Source of the DNA: Dysosmobacter welbionis
GTDB lineage: Bacteria; Bacillota; Clostridia; Oscillospirales; Oscillospiraceae
DNA: 64,000 bases
Assembly (NCBI RefSeq): GCF_005121165.3
Contig: NZ_CP034413.3
Location: 3,248,001 to 3,312,000 of the forward strand
Direction: 5' to 3'
The position numbers were made by a program, and so were the translations under genes. Shown here in pieces: positions 9,114 through 18,061 of the stretch. The stretch's first letter is position 1, and the number at the start of each line of letters is the position of its first letter. Below the pieces are notes generated by a model. That model saw only the letters and a program-made list of their open reading frames with translations, was not told the DNA's origin and did no database searches.

Positions 9114-9595
9114 GTGCGCATTCAGCCGGACCGCCTGGAGGAGACCTTTGCGACCCAGGTGGACGACGACAGCCCCTCCTACGGGGAACGGCAGATGGCT
9201 GACCAGCCGCCTCTGCGCCCTGGGCCTGATGGTGGAAGAGGACGACGCGGCGGAGATTTTGGGCCGGGCCTCCTATGCGGGCTTTTCACCGGAGGCGGGC
9301 GCCAGCGCCATTGCAGCCACCAATATCGTCCTGGACCGGGGCCAGATCCGAGAGGAGATTCGCAGCGGCTCCCACCAGCGGTACTTCCGGGCCTGCCGGG
9401 CCAGGGGGTATGAGACCTGGACGGTCACCACCTTCGGCGGTAGCGATAACAGATTGCCGGTAGCCAATGGTATCACGGGCATCGTGATGCCCTCCGCCAT
9501 GCACTGTCGCCGCTCCTGTCAGGGGATACACTTCTGTTCAGGAGATGGTCGCAGTGACAGAAATCACGGCGGATCTGGTATTGAACCGGGACTGA
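9114..9595 (+). pseudogene. Remnant of an M20 family metallopeptidase with internal deletions and frameshifts
   Basis: Three reading frames are needed. The first gives an N-terminus LEETFATQVDDDSPSYGERQMA, like the start of peptidase-T-like M20 proteins. A shift near 9200 gives LCALGLMVEEDDAAE, then TNIVLDRGQIREEIRS and VTTFGGSDNRLPVANGITGI, matching late M20 segments. A further shift near 9520 gives a C-terminus GYTSVQEMVAVTEITADLVL ending at 9595. About 160 codons remain of a normal 370-400, with the metal-binding central part lost, so this is a true remnant and not a sequencing slip. It lies directly behind the kinase. Confidence 0.65.
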
Positions 9596-9635
9596 AGCAA
9601 ACCGGCTTTCCGCAATTTTGAGAGGAGGGAGAGAC

Positions 9636-10228
9636 ATGGCACTGAAGCTGATTATCGTTTCTGATTTCGTCTGTCCCTACTGTTACTGGCTGGAGACACT
9701 TCTGGACCGGCTGGGGGAACAGCTGGAGATTATCCATGTGCCCTACCAATTGACAGAACCGCCAGCGCCCCGGATAGACGTATGGAACGATCCCGTCCGA
9801 CGAGTACGATACGCTGAGACCCTGGGGCCCGTCTGTCAGGCTCAGGGGTAGAGATGTGTCTGCCGCCCCGGGTGATTCCCCGGCCATACACGGACCTGGC
9901 TTTCCAGGGCTGGTGCTTTGCTGGGGAACGGGACAGAGGAGAGTCCTTCTATAAAGCGGTGTTTCAAGCCTATTTTGTAGATGAGCGGGATATTGGAGAT
10001 TTGTCTGTGCTGACGGAACTGGCAGAGAACTGCGGTCTGTCAGGGCAGGACTTCCGCGCAGCCTTGGTGGCAGGGACTTATACAGAGACCGTCCGCCGGC
10101 AATCCCGCCTGTCCCGGGATTTGCTGGGTATTCACATGGTGCCTACCATTTTATCAGGAAAAAAACGACTGGAAGGCTTTGTTCCGAACTTGATAGAGCT
10201 GAAGGCATGGTTGGATGCGGTGCGTTGA
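9636..10228 (+). pseudogene. DsbA/FrnE-like thioredoxin-fold oxidoreductase, one-base frameshift
   Basis: The start MALKLIIVSDFVCPYCYWLE has a CPYC redox motif at about residues 14-17, with GAGGAGGGAGAG before ATG 9636. The frame ends early at 9851, but one extra G in the GGGG at 9845-9848 joins QAQG to VEMCLPPRVIPRPYTDLAFQ and the rest, including the FrnE-like DIGDLSVLTELAENCGLSGQ and the cis-Pro loop GIHMVPTIL. Corrected length is about 197 residues, normal for a DsbA-like 2-hydroxychromene-isomerase-type protein. Its partner is unknown, and it follows a decayed peptidase gene. Confidence 0.75.
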
Positions 10229-10366
10229 GATGCCTGAACGTAAGCATCAAATACAAAAAACAGGTAGACAGGTATGAGAAAATAGTGGAGGAAAAGTCAC
10301 AGGCGAAGGGGAGGGGGACAAGAAGGTAAAGTGAGGATCTATCTTCTGTGTTTCAATATCCACTGT

Positions 10367-10403
10367 AAATTATTAAAAGCGGCGTTCCATTCGATGGAAC
10401 GCC
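10367..10403 (-). terminator. Intrinsic terminator behind truncated XRE gene
   Basis: Perfect 10-bp arms GGCGTTCCAT (10381-10390) and ATGGAACGCC (10394-10403) with a TCG loop. Read on the minus strand the hairpin is followed by CTTTTAATAATTT, so it ends the minus-strand gene at 10422. Confidence 0.75.
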
Positions 10404-10421
10404 GGCCCATCATTCTCTTCC

Positions 10422-10649
10422 TTAAACACCTGAATCAGTTATGAACAAACACCCGTATAAACTCGTTGAGCGTAGTCCGTTGTTCCTCTTCATACGGTTT
10501 AGTGCGGGATCCTGCAAATTGTCTTCATAACGATATACAGTTTCTTTGCTCACGTCGAGCCGTTTTGCCAAAGATGCACGCGACATCCCGCGATCTTTCC
10601 GAAGACGACGTAACCTTAATCCAAAATCAAAAACTCCATCTGCCGACAT
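10422..10649 (-). CDS. Short XRE-family helix-turn-helix protein, C-terminus probably out of frame
   Basis: 75 codons: FGLRLRRLRKDRGMSRASLA and KRLDVSKETVYRYEDNLQDP form a complete XRE helix-turn-helix. After NRMK the frame becomes non-descript. Adding one base at the AAGAGG near 10500 would instead read EEQRTTLNEFIRVFVHN and stop at 10435, which resembles a normal XRE tail. The region between the HTH and that tail is shorter than in most relatives, so an internal deletion is also possible. The gene may encode a stand-alone DNA-binding domain. Confidence 0.55.
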   Translation of the reverse strand: MSADGVFDFGLRLRRLRKDRGMSRASLAKRLDVSKETVYRYEDNLQDPALNRMKRNNGLRSTSLYGCLFITDSGV

Positions 10650-10730
10650 ACGGTCACCCTGTATGCATTGTAATCCTCCAGCATAGTTGTTATATGATGT
10701 GAAGATATGTAAATATTAGTCAAATTAGGT

Positions 10731-10759
10731 TGACATTTACCGGATATTATAATACAATG
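10731..10759 (+). promoter_or_regulatory. Strong sigma-A type promoter with no plus-strand gene directly behind it
   Basis: TTGACA at 10731-10736, 17-base spacer, TACAAT at 10754-10759, with an overlapping TATAAT at 10749-10754. It points into the 3' end of the minus-strand XRE gene at 10804. The next plus-strand gene starts at 11274. A 10-bp palindrome CCTGTACAGG at 10787-10796 lies in the putative early transcript. Confidence 0.55.
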
Positions 10760-10803
10760 CTAACAAAAATATATGAACGCCAGCACCTGTACAGGCTGCT
10801 CAC

Positions 10804-11061
10804 TTAATCACTATGCGTATCTTCAAATGAAAATTCTTCCAGTTCTGGATAGTCAAAAAATTCAGATAACGTAAGACTGAATGCAGATGCGATCTTGTGA
10901 AGCGTCTTTATTTTTGGATTGAATGTCTTGTGATTTATGAGATTATCAAGTGTTGAGTAGCTGATACCACTCATGGCAGACAACTGATATATTGTGAAGT
11001 CACGTTGCCTACATAGCTCCAAAATCCGTTTGACAATAATTTGTGAATATTCGTCCTTCAT
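10804..11061 (-). CDS. XRE family transcriptional regulator
   Basis: 85 residues starting MKDEYSQIIVKRILELCRQR. The HTH is FTIYQLSAMSGISYSTLDNL followed by a Cro/C1-like C-terminal half (TLHKIASAFSLTLSEFFDYP). ATG 11061 follows AGGTAGAGAG and is preferred over a TTG 18 bases upstream. The protein resembles small stand-alone repressors of mobile elements or of neighbouring genes. Its upstream side faces the homoserine-dehydrogenase-like gene, with a 30-bp perfect palindrome between them, so it may bind there (inference). Base composition is more AT-rich than its surroundings, suggesting acquisition. Confidence 0.85.
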   Translation of the reverse strand: MKDEYSQIIVKRILELCRQRDFTIYQLSAMSGISYSTLDNLINHKTFNPKIKTLHKIASAFSLTLSEFFDYPELEEFSFEDTHSD

Positions 11062-11127
11062 CTCTCTACCTGCTATCAATGAGTAATACCTTAAATGGTG
11101 TTTTCTCTATGATAGCAATAAAAATAG

Positions 11128-11157
11128 CGCGCTATTCCCGTGCACGGGAATAGCGCG
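11128..11157. repeat. 30-bp perfect palindrome in a divergent promoter region
   Basis: The left half CGCGCTATTCCCGTG (11128-11142) is followed directly by its exact complement with no loop. It lies between the minus-strand XRE gene (start 11061) and the plus-strand gene at 11274, upstream of the -35 box at 11209. There is no T-run, so an operator for a dimeric regulator is more likely than a terminator. Confidence 0.6.
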
Positions 11158-11208
11158 TGATGGAATGAACGGTATGAATTATGTTGCTTGAATAGAAAAT
11201 AGAATGTG

Positions 11209-11239
11209 TTGCATCACTCAAGAGACCAAGGATTATAAT
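11209..11239 (+). promoter_or_regulatory. Probable promoter of the homoserine-dehydrogenase-like gene
   Basis: TTGCAT at 11209-11214 and TATAAT at 11234-11239 with a rather long 19-base spacer. The gene starts 35 bases downstream. Confidence 0.4.
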
Positions 11240-11273
11240 AGATTTGAGATTGAAAAGAGTGGGGGAAACAGCT

Positions 11274-12305
11274 ATGAAAGAAATTCGCATACTCATTGGC
11301 GGAATGGGAAATGCTGCCAGGCCGATGGTCGATCTTCTGACTAGCGAACGGGAGAGGATGGAGAATGTATACGGGCTCCATTTTCGAATTGTTGGCGCAG
11401 TGGACAGTAGAGGTGGAGTGATTGCACCGAATGGAATTTCCAGTGTGACGTTATCGGAAGCCAAAAACAGGGGAACTTTGGCAGATATCCCCGGCTTGGG
11501 TATTCAGGGCCTTACGGCATTGGAGATGATCGAGCAGTGCAGCGCGGATGTCTATTTAGATGGATTGCCGCCATATCTGCCCACTGGGGAGCCGGGGACT
11601 TCTAACATCCGAAGGGCTTTGGAACGGGGAATGCATGTGGTGACCGCAAATAAAGCGCCGCTTGCCCTTCATTGGAAAGAACTGTTTTCCTTGGCGGCAC
11701 AACAGGGGCTCCAAATTCGCTATGGAACAGCGGCCAGCGCAGGACTGCCTACTCTGGAGATGGGTAAACTGTTGGGACGTTGTGGAGAGCTGCTGGAGTT
11801 CGGCGGGATTTTCAACGCGTCTTGTATGTACGTTTTTGATGCGATGGGGCAGGGACAGTCCTTTGATATGGCTGTGCAGGGGGCGAAGGCAGGCGGATTT
11901 TTGGAGCCAGATCCCTCCATGGATCTCGATGGATGGGATACGGCCATGAAAACAGTTATCCAGGCCAATACCTATTGGGACCAGGCATATACGCTTGCGG
12001 ATGTGGCGATCCAAGGTATCTGCGGCCTGACACAGGCAGATATGATAGACGCGAAGTCCAGGGGCGAGGTTTGGTGCATGGTTGGCCGGGCTGTCCAGAA
12101 TCCGGATGGCAGCCTGAAACTGACTGCCGGACCGGAACGGCTTCCGGCAGATCATCCGCTGGCCAGGGCACACTGGAGCGATAAGGTGCTTTGGATGCAG
12201 ACCAGAACGCAGGGAGGGCAGGTGCACCACTGCATCGGTGCGTCGGCTTCCAGCACACCCGGAAATATGTATTTAGACTTGGTGACTATTGCCAGGGAAC
12301 TTTAA
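11274..12305 (+). CDS. Homoserine dehydrogenase-like NAD(P)-dependent oxidoreductase
   Basis: 343 residues starting MKEIRILIGGMGNAARPMVD after GTGGGGGAAACAG. The Rossmann fold glycine loop is GGMGNAARP, and GMHVVTANKAPLALHW (about residue 125) matches the homoserine dehydrogenase ANKAPL motif. The following substrate-domain motif is YGTAASAGLPTLEMGK, which differs from the usual EASVGGGIP-type sequence of true homoserine dehydrogenases, so another aspartate-semialdehyde-like or amino/oxo-acid substrate is possible. It stands as the first gene before the branched-chain amino acid transporter operon, 100 bases from livK, and may act on the imported compound. Confidence 0.75.
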   Translation: MKEIRILIGGMGNAARPMVDLLTSERERMENVYGLHFRIVGAVDSRGGVIAPNGISSVTLSEAKNRGTLADIPGLGIQGLTALEMIEQCSADVYLDGLPPYLPTGEPGTSNIRRALERGMHVVTANKAPLALHWKELFSLAAQQGLQIRYGTAASAGLPTLEMGKLLGRCGELLEFGGIFNASCMYVFDAMGQGQSFDMAVQGAKAGGFLEPDPSMDLDGWDTAMKTVIQANTYWDQAYTLADVAIQGICGLTQADMIDAKSRGEVWCMVGRAVQNPDGSLKLTAGPERLPADHPLARAHWSDKVLWMQTRTQGGQVHHCIGASASSTPGNMYLDLVTIAREL

Positions 12306-12404
12306 TGAATACCTTTTCAGAAATGCAGAAATAGGTGGGGGGGCTTTGTTCCTGTTTAGAATCGGCGCTGCCGTTCTTGAATTTTTTTGGGGAGGAAAAG
12401 AAGT

Positions 12405-13568
12405 ATGAAGAGAGTCTTTGCGCTGGTCCTGACATTGGCTACAGCTTTAGGGTTGGCCGCCTGCAACAGTGGAGGAGGTGAATCCGGGGAAAATGTGGTG
12501 AGGATTGGAATTTTTGAGCCGGCCACTGGCGACAATGGCGCCGGCGGCAAGCAGGAGATGCTGGGCATGCAGTATGCCAATAAGGAGACCCCCACTGTGG
12601 ATATCGGCGGCACCACCTATACCGTGGAGCTGGTTTATGCGGACAACGGCTCCGACCCCGCCAAGGCGCCCACTGCCGCTGCGGAGTTGGTGAGCAAGGA
12701 TGTATCTGTGGTATTGGGTTCCTACGGCTCCACCGTGTCTCTGGCTGGCGGCCCCGTCTTTGGCGAGGCGGGTGTCCCCGCCATTGGCGTCGGATGCACC
12801 AATCCCCAGATTACGGCAGGGAACGGGTATTACTTCCGGATCTGCTTCCTGGATCCGTTCCAGGGAACGGTGTTGGCAAATTTCGCACAGGAGAAATTCT
12901 CTGCGAAAAAAGCTTACTGCCTGGGTGAGCTGGGCAACGAGTACGACCAGGGCCTGATTAATTATTTTGAGCAGGCATTTGACGGCACCGTGGAAAAGGA
13001 TTCCTTCCCGACCAATACATCCGACTTCACCACATATCTTAATAAGGCCGTAAATGAGGACGCAGATGTGATTTTCTGCCCGGTTTCCATTACATATTCT
13101 ACTCAGATCGTGAAGTTGGCTGCTTCTCTGGGAATTGAAATCCCCATCCTCGGTGGCGATACCCTGGACAGCAATATGGTGCTGGAAGCGGCCGCAGGCA
13201 GCGACGTGCAGCTGTACGTGTCCACCTTCTACCAGGAGGGTGGCTCTCCAGAGTTTGACGAGGGCTTTAAGGCCTGGCTGAGCGAGGATTCCACCGCCAT
13301 GACCAACAACGGCGGCAACGATACCATCGCCGCTGTCACTGCCATGGGCTATGACGCCTACTATGTGGCGCTGGAGGCCCTGAAGGCCGCCGGCTCTACC
13401 GACAAGGCCGCCGTGAAGGCCGCGCTGCCTGACGTGACCTACACCGGCGTGTCCGGCTCCATCGCCTTTGACGAGCAGGGCGACGCCATCCGGGACACCG
13501 CCTATATCAAGACCGCAGACACCGCCAACAACGCCTGGACGCTGGAGACGGTCCAGACTGTGGAATAA
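12405..13568 (+). CDS. livK: Branched-chain amino acid ABC transporter substrate-binding lipoprotein
   Basis: 387 residues starting MKRVFALVLTLATALGLAAC, a lipoprotein signal ending at Cys 20. The mature protein (VVRIGIFEPATGDNGAGGKQ, then SYGSTVSLAGGPVFGEAGVP) is a type I periplasmic binding fold of the LivJ/LivK family. ATG 12405 follows GGGGAGGAAAAG. It heads a complete livK-H-M-G-F set. LivK-like proteins also bind amides, urea and other amino acids, so leucine/isoleucine/valine specificity is presumed only from family. The hairpin pair after the gene may favour its expression over the permeases. Confidence 0.9.
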   Translation: MKRVFALVLTLATALGLAACNSGGGESGENVVRIGIFEPATGDNGAGGKQEMLGMQYANKETPTVDIGGTTYTVELVYADNGSDPAKAPTAAAELVSKDVSVVLGSYGSTVSLAGGPVFGEAGVPAIGVGCTNPQITAGNGYYFRICFLDPFQGTVLANFAQEKFSAKKAYCLGELGNEYDQGLINYFEQAFDGTVEKDSFPTNTSDFTTYLNKAVNEDADVIFCPVSITYSTQIVKLAASLGIEIPILGGDTLDSNMVLEAAAGSDVQLYVSTFYQEGGSPEFDEGFKAWLSEDSTAMTNNGGNDTIAAVTAMGYDAYYVALEALKAAGSTDKAAVKAALPDVTYTGVSGSIAFDEQGDAIRDTAYIKTADTANNAWTLETVQTVE

Positions 13569-13585
13569 GCCTGCCATCCGGCCAG

Positions 13586-13678
13586 CCTGGCGGGGTATCC
13601 CCCGCCAGGCGGCTTGTTCTTGCGCGAGATGGGACCGCCTCGAAAGGGGCCGCAGCCCGGCCCTTTTGGAGACGGTCC
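13586..13678 (+). other. Two consecutive hairpins between livK and livH
   Basis: A perfect 10-bp stem (CCTGGCGGGG, 13586-13595; complement 13600-13609, loop TATC) is followed by a long imperfect one with 21-base arms at 13632-13652 and 13658-13678 (18 of 21 matched). No long T-run follows either. The layout repeats that of 3778-3863 in the other ABC operon. Confidence 0.6.
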
Positions 13679-13717
13679 TTCCCGCTCGCCAACTCTGAAA
13701 GAAAAGGGGGTATCCCT

Positions 13718-14593
13718 GTGCAATACGGAATTTCCATCCTGCTCTCCGGCATCTCGCTGGGCGGGCAGTACGCCCTGATCGCCATCGGATACACCATGGT
13801 TTACGGCATCCTGCGCCTGATCAACTTCGCCCACGGCGACGTGTTCATGGCGGCGGGATTGATCATGGTCTATCTCAGCGCAAGCCTGCCCATCGGCGTG
13901 GCGCTGCCGCTGATGATCCTGCTGACGGTGCTGCTGGGCTATGTCATCGAACGGGCAGCCTACAAGCCGCTGCGCAGCGCGCCCCGGATGAGCGTCATGA
14001 TCTCCGCCATCGGCGTCAGCTATCTGCTGCAGAATCTGGCCACCTATATCACCGGCGGACTGCCGCAGATGTACCCCAGCCTGCCCGGCCTGTCCAGTCA
14101 GATCACCATTGCCGGCACCTCCACCAAAATGGTGACGGTGATTACGCCATTCCTGGTGGTGGCGCTGGTAGTGGTGCTGACCCAGCTCATCAACCACACC
14201 AAGATCGGCATGGCCATGCGGGCCGCCTCCCGGGATTTTGAGACCGCGCAGCTGATGGGCATCAAGATCAACAACATCATCAGCTTCACCTTTGTCATCG
14301 GTTCCTTCCTGGCGGCGGTGGGGTCTGCGCTGTACTTCACCAACTATCCCTCCATCGTGCCGCTGTCCGGCTCCCTGCCGGGCCTGCGGGCCTTCGTGGC
14401 GGCAGTGTTCGGCGGCATCGGCTCCATTCCCGGGGCCGTGGTGGGGGCATTCCTCATCGGTCTCAGCGAGACGGTGATCAAGAGCTCCAACTGGAGTGTG
14501 TTTTCCGACGCGTTCACCTTCGCGCTGCTCATCATCATCCTGGTGGTGAAGCCCACCGGCCTGTTCGGTGAGAAGTCCACCGACAAAGTGTAA
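13718..14593 (+). CDS. livH: Branched-chain amino acid ABC transporter permease LivH
   Basis: 291 residues from GTG 13718 with AAAAGGGGG upstream. ISLGGQYALIAIGYTMVYGI and LRLINFAHGDVFM at the N-terminus are the characteristic LivH start, and the loop AASRDFETAQLMGIKINNII is the ATPase-coupling region. Eight or so hydrophobic helices follow the family pattern. It precedes livM by 13 bases and forms with it the membrane channel of the transporter. Confidence 0.93.
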   Translation: MQYGISILLSGISLGGQYALIAIGYTMVYGILRLINFAHGDVFMAAGLIMVYLSASLPIGVALPLMILLTVLLGYVIERAAYKPLRSAPRMSVMISAIGVSYLLQNLATYITGGLPQMYPSLPGLSSQITIAGTSTKMVTVITPFLVVALVVVLTQLINHTKIGMAMRAASRDFETAQLMGIKINNIISFTFVIGSFLAAVGSALYFTNYPSIVPLSGSLPGLRAFVAAVFGGIGSIPGAVVGAFLIGLSETVIKSSNWSVFSDAFTFALLIIILVVKPTGLFGEKSTDKV

Positions 14594-14606
14594 AGGGGGC
14601 GTCACG

Positions 14607-15776
14607 ATGCTGCAAGAAAAAAAGAGCAAACGGGGCGCGTGGATCGCCCTGGGCTGCGTGGCGGCCCTGCTGGTCCTGGTGATTGTGCTGGAGAACACCA
14701 TGCAGCCCACCAGTATGCTGTTCACCGTGCTGAAGAAGGGAGCTGTGTACGCGCTGGTGGCGGCCTCCCTGAACCTGCTGAACGGCTTTACGGGCCTGTT
14801 CTCCCTGGGGCAGGCGGGCTTCATGCTGCTGGGCGCCTACACCTACGCCATTCTGACCATTCCCTCTGCCGACCGGGAGAGCGTCTACTACCTCTACGGC
14901 GGCTCGGCAGTGAATTTCTCCCTGCCGGAGCTGTTCGGCGGCGGCGCCCTGGGTCTGATCCTGGGTGTGCTGGCGGCGCTGATCCTGGCGGGCTGTGTGG
15001 CGGCGGTGATCGCCTGGCTTATCGGCCTGCCGGTGCTGCGGCTGAAGAGCGACTACCTGGCCATCGCCACCCTGGGCTTTGCGGAGATCATCCGGGCCAT
15101 CTTCCAGTGGGACCGGCTGGGCCCTGTCACCAACGGCGCCAACGCGCTGAAGAGCTTTCCCACCTTCTCCAGCTTCAACATCGAGAACGCCAATGGGGAG
15201 GTGGTGCTGCGCCTTTCCACCTTTGTGCCCTTCCTGCTGGTGGCAGTGTGCATCGGGATCATGGTGTTGTTGATCAACTCCACCTATGGCCGGGCCTTCA
15301 AGGCCATCCGGGAGGATGAGGTGGCCGCCGAGGCCATGGGCATCAACCTGGCCAAGCACAAGCGGATGGCCTTCTGCATCAGCTCCTTCTTCGCCGGCGT
15401 GGGCGGCGGCCTGTTCGCCATGTTCGCCAACCAGGCCCAAGCCAAGACCTTCACCACCTCCATGACCTACGAGATCCTGCTGATCGTGGTGATCGGCGGC
15501 ATCGGGTCCATCTCCGGCAGCTGCATCGCCTCGTTCCTGTACGTGGCGGCCAGCGAGTGGTGGCTGCGATTCCTGGACACAGAGACGTATATCGGCGCCT
15601 TCAAGGTGCCCTTCCTGCGGACCGGCTTCCGGATGGTGGTGTTCTCCATCATCATCATGATCGTGGTGCTGTTCTTCCGCCGTGGCCTCATGGGGGACCG
15701 GGAGCTCTCTGATGTGGCCCGGAGCCTGCGGGCCCGCCTCTCCGGAAAATCGAAAAAGAAGGAGGCGGCGAAATGA
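14607..15776 (+). CDS. livM: Branched-chain amino acid ABC transporter permease LivM
   Basis: 389 residues starting MLQEKKSKRGAWIALGCVAA. The motif LNLLNGFTGLFSLGQAGFML is diagnostic for LivM, and REDEVAAEAMGINLAKHKRM is the coupling loop. ATG 14607 follows AAAGGGGGCG. The C-terminal extension is basic (KSKKKEAAK). Its stop overlaps the livG start (ATGA at 15773-15776), indicating translational coupling. Confidence 0.93.
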   Translation: MLQEKKSKRGAWIALGCVAALLVLVIVLENTMQPTSMLFTVLKKGAVYALVAASLNLLNGFTGLFSLGQAGFMLLGAYTYAILTIPSADRESVYYLYGGSAVNFSLPELFGGGALGLILGVLAALILAGCVAAVIAWLIGLPVLRLKSDYLAIATLGFAEIIRAIFQWDRLGPVTNGANALKSFPTFSSFNIENANGEVVLRLSTFVPFLLVAVCIGIMVLLINSTYGRAFKAIREDEVAAEAMGINLAKHKRMAFCISSFFAGVGGGLFAMFANQAQAKTFTTSMTYEILLIVVIGGIGSISGSCIASFLYVAASEWWLRFLDTETYIGAFKVPFLRTGFRMVVFSIIIMIVVLFFRRGLMGDRELSDVARSLRARLSGKSKKKEAAK

Positions 15777-16607
15777 GTGAGAAGATCCTTCGTTTGGAGA
15801 ATATCACCATGCAGTTCGGCGGCGTCATCGCCGTGAACAACATGAATCTGGAGGTAGGCGAGGGGGAGATCGTCTCCCTGATCGGCCCCAACGGCGCGGG
15901 CAAGACTACGGCCTTCAACGTCATCACCGGCGTGTACCAGCCCACCAACGGCGCGGTGTGGTACCGGGGGGAGAAGATCGTGGAAAACTACCCCCAGGGC
16001 AAGATGCGCAAGCTCTACAAGGGCGAGCACGCCGGGGAGTACACCCACGCCCTGGCCCCCACCCCGGACAAGATCACCCGGATGGGCATGGCCCGGACCT
16101 TCCAGAATATCCGTCTTTGGAAGGACCAGACGGTGTTCGACAACGTGCTGACGGCCATGCACTGCCGTGCGACGTGCAACCTCCTCACTGCGACCTTCCA
16201 TCTGAACCGGCAGGAGGAGGCGCGGCAGCGCCAGCGGGTGGAAGAGCTGCTGGCGGAGGTGAACCTCAGCGACGTTTCCGGGGAGAAGGCGAACTCCCTG
16301 CCCTACGGCAAGCAGCGGCGGCTGGAGATCGCCCGGGCCCTGGCCACGGATCCGCAGCTGCTGCTGCTGGACGAACCGGCTGCGGGCATGAACCCCCAGG
16401 AGACCGACGAGCTGACGGCCTTCATCGGGGAGATCCGCACGAAGTTCGGCCTGACGGTGTTTCTGATCGAGCACCACATGGACCTGGTCATGGACATCTC
16501 CGACCGGATCTATGTGCTGGACTTCGGCAAGCTGATTGCCGACGGCACACCGGCGGAGATCCAGAACAATCAGCGCGTCATCGACGCGTACCTGGGGGTG
16601 GCGGAAG

Positions 16608-16615
<8 letters not shown>
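15773..16615 (+). CDS. livG: Branched-chain amino acid ABC transporter ATP-binding protein LivG
   Basis: 280 residues. Walker A GPNGAGKTT at about residues 38-46, the ABC signature region LPYGKQRRLEIARALA (LivG-type variant of LSGGQ), Walker B LLLLDEPAAGMNP, and the H-loop LIEHHMDLVMDISDR. It hydrolyses ATP at the cytoplasmic face of LivH/LivM. It starts inside the livM stop codon and overlaps livF by eight bases. Confidence 0.94.
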
Positions 16616-17318
<703 letters not shown>

Positions 17319-17403
17319 GGGGATAGTTGTCAGATGGCAACGGGTGCTAGCGGATGTGATGTGTATGCAATTTTTCTGAATTGGACAAGTAAATCCGGAC
17401 AGC

Positions 17404-17443
17404 AAAGAGCCGAGGCGGAGAGTTTTCTTCGCCTTGGCTCTTT
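17404..17443 (+). terminator. Intrinsic terminator after livF
   Basis: 14-base arms AAAGAGCCGAGGCG (17404-17417) and CGCCTTGGCTCTTT (17430-17443) pair with one G-T wobble around a 12-base loop; the descending arm ends in CTCTTT. Confidence 0.75.
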
Positions 17444-17518
17444 ACTGCAAGGTGTCATCAGTCCTGTGGCTATCTGTTAGTAAGACATACAAAAGGTTTT
17501 TGGGCTTGCAGGCTGCAA

Positions 17519-17614
17519 GCCCATCCGATTCAGGATGAGGGATTTGAAGCAGTGACGCTGCGAAAGATCGCCGACGTGACAGCATCCTTTTGTTTCCTAT
17601 GTGGGTGGCCGTAA
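17519..17614 (+). pseudogene. Fragment of a TetR-family regulator N-terminus
   Basis: Codons from 17519 read AHPIQDEGFEAVTLRKIADV before losing similarity and stopping at 17612-17614. EGFEAVTLRKIAD matches the first helices of the TetR HTH, but there is no start codon, no recognition helix and no effector domain. It lies in a 740-base stretch (17319-18061) with no intact gene that otherwise holds only two terminators and an AT-rich, promoter-like sequence. Confidence 0.45.
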
Positions 17615-17679
17615 AGTATGGAGACTTACATTTCTATTTGATGTTACTAAGATTTAATTTAGAAATATAATTGCCGGGT

Positions 17680-17706
17680 AAAGCACGCCAGCCAGGCGTG
17701 CTTTAT
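17680..17706 (+). terminator. Hairpin terminator in a gene-poor stretch
   Basis: AAAGCACGCC (17680-17689) and GGCGTGCTTT (17695-17704) form a perfect 10-bp stem followed by TTTATT. No intact gene precedes it, so it is probably left from a lost gene. Confidence 0.6.
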
Positions 17707-18061
17707 TCGTTTTCAGGCCTATGTTGAAGGTATCTCTGGATCTTCAAGAATTTAGATGATATCAGCAGCACCGACTTTGCTTGCATCGCATTGAAAGCCA
17801 CTCTTCCCGGTCTGGTGCGCGCCTCTGTATTTGCACAAGAAAGACAGTAAGCGTCACAGCAATGAGAACCCAGGGGACCATTGGCATATAGAGGGAACCA
17901 TGCTCTGCCTGTTTCGCATACTGACTAAATATTTATAGAGTCAATATCGCAGGTTCTGCATTTTTCACTTATTTCAGAAAGCAGAAGAATCTGTCCGATT
18001 GCGTGAGCTAGAAGCCCACCCAATGCAGGCCAATATTATAGAACCGGCAAGAGATATGGAT

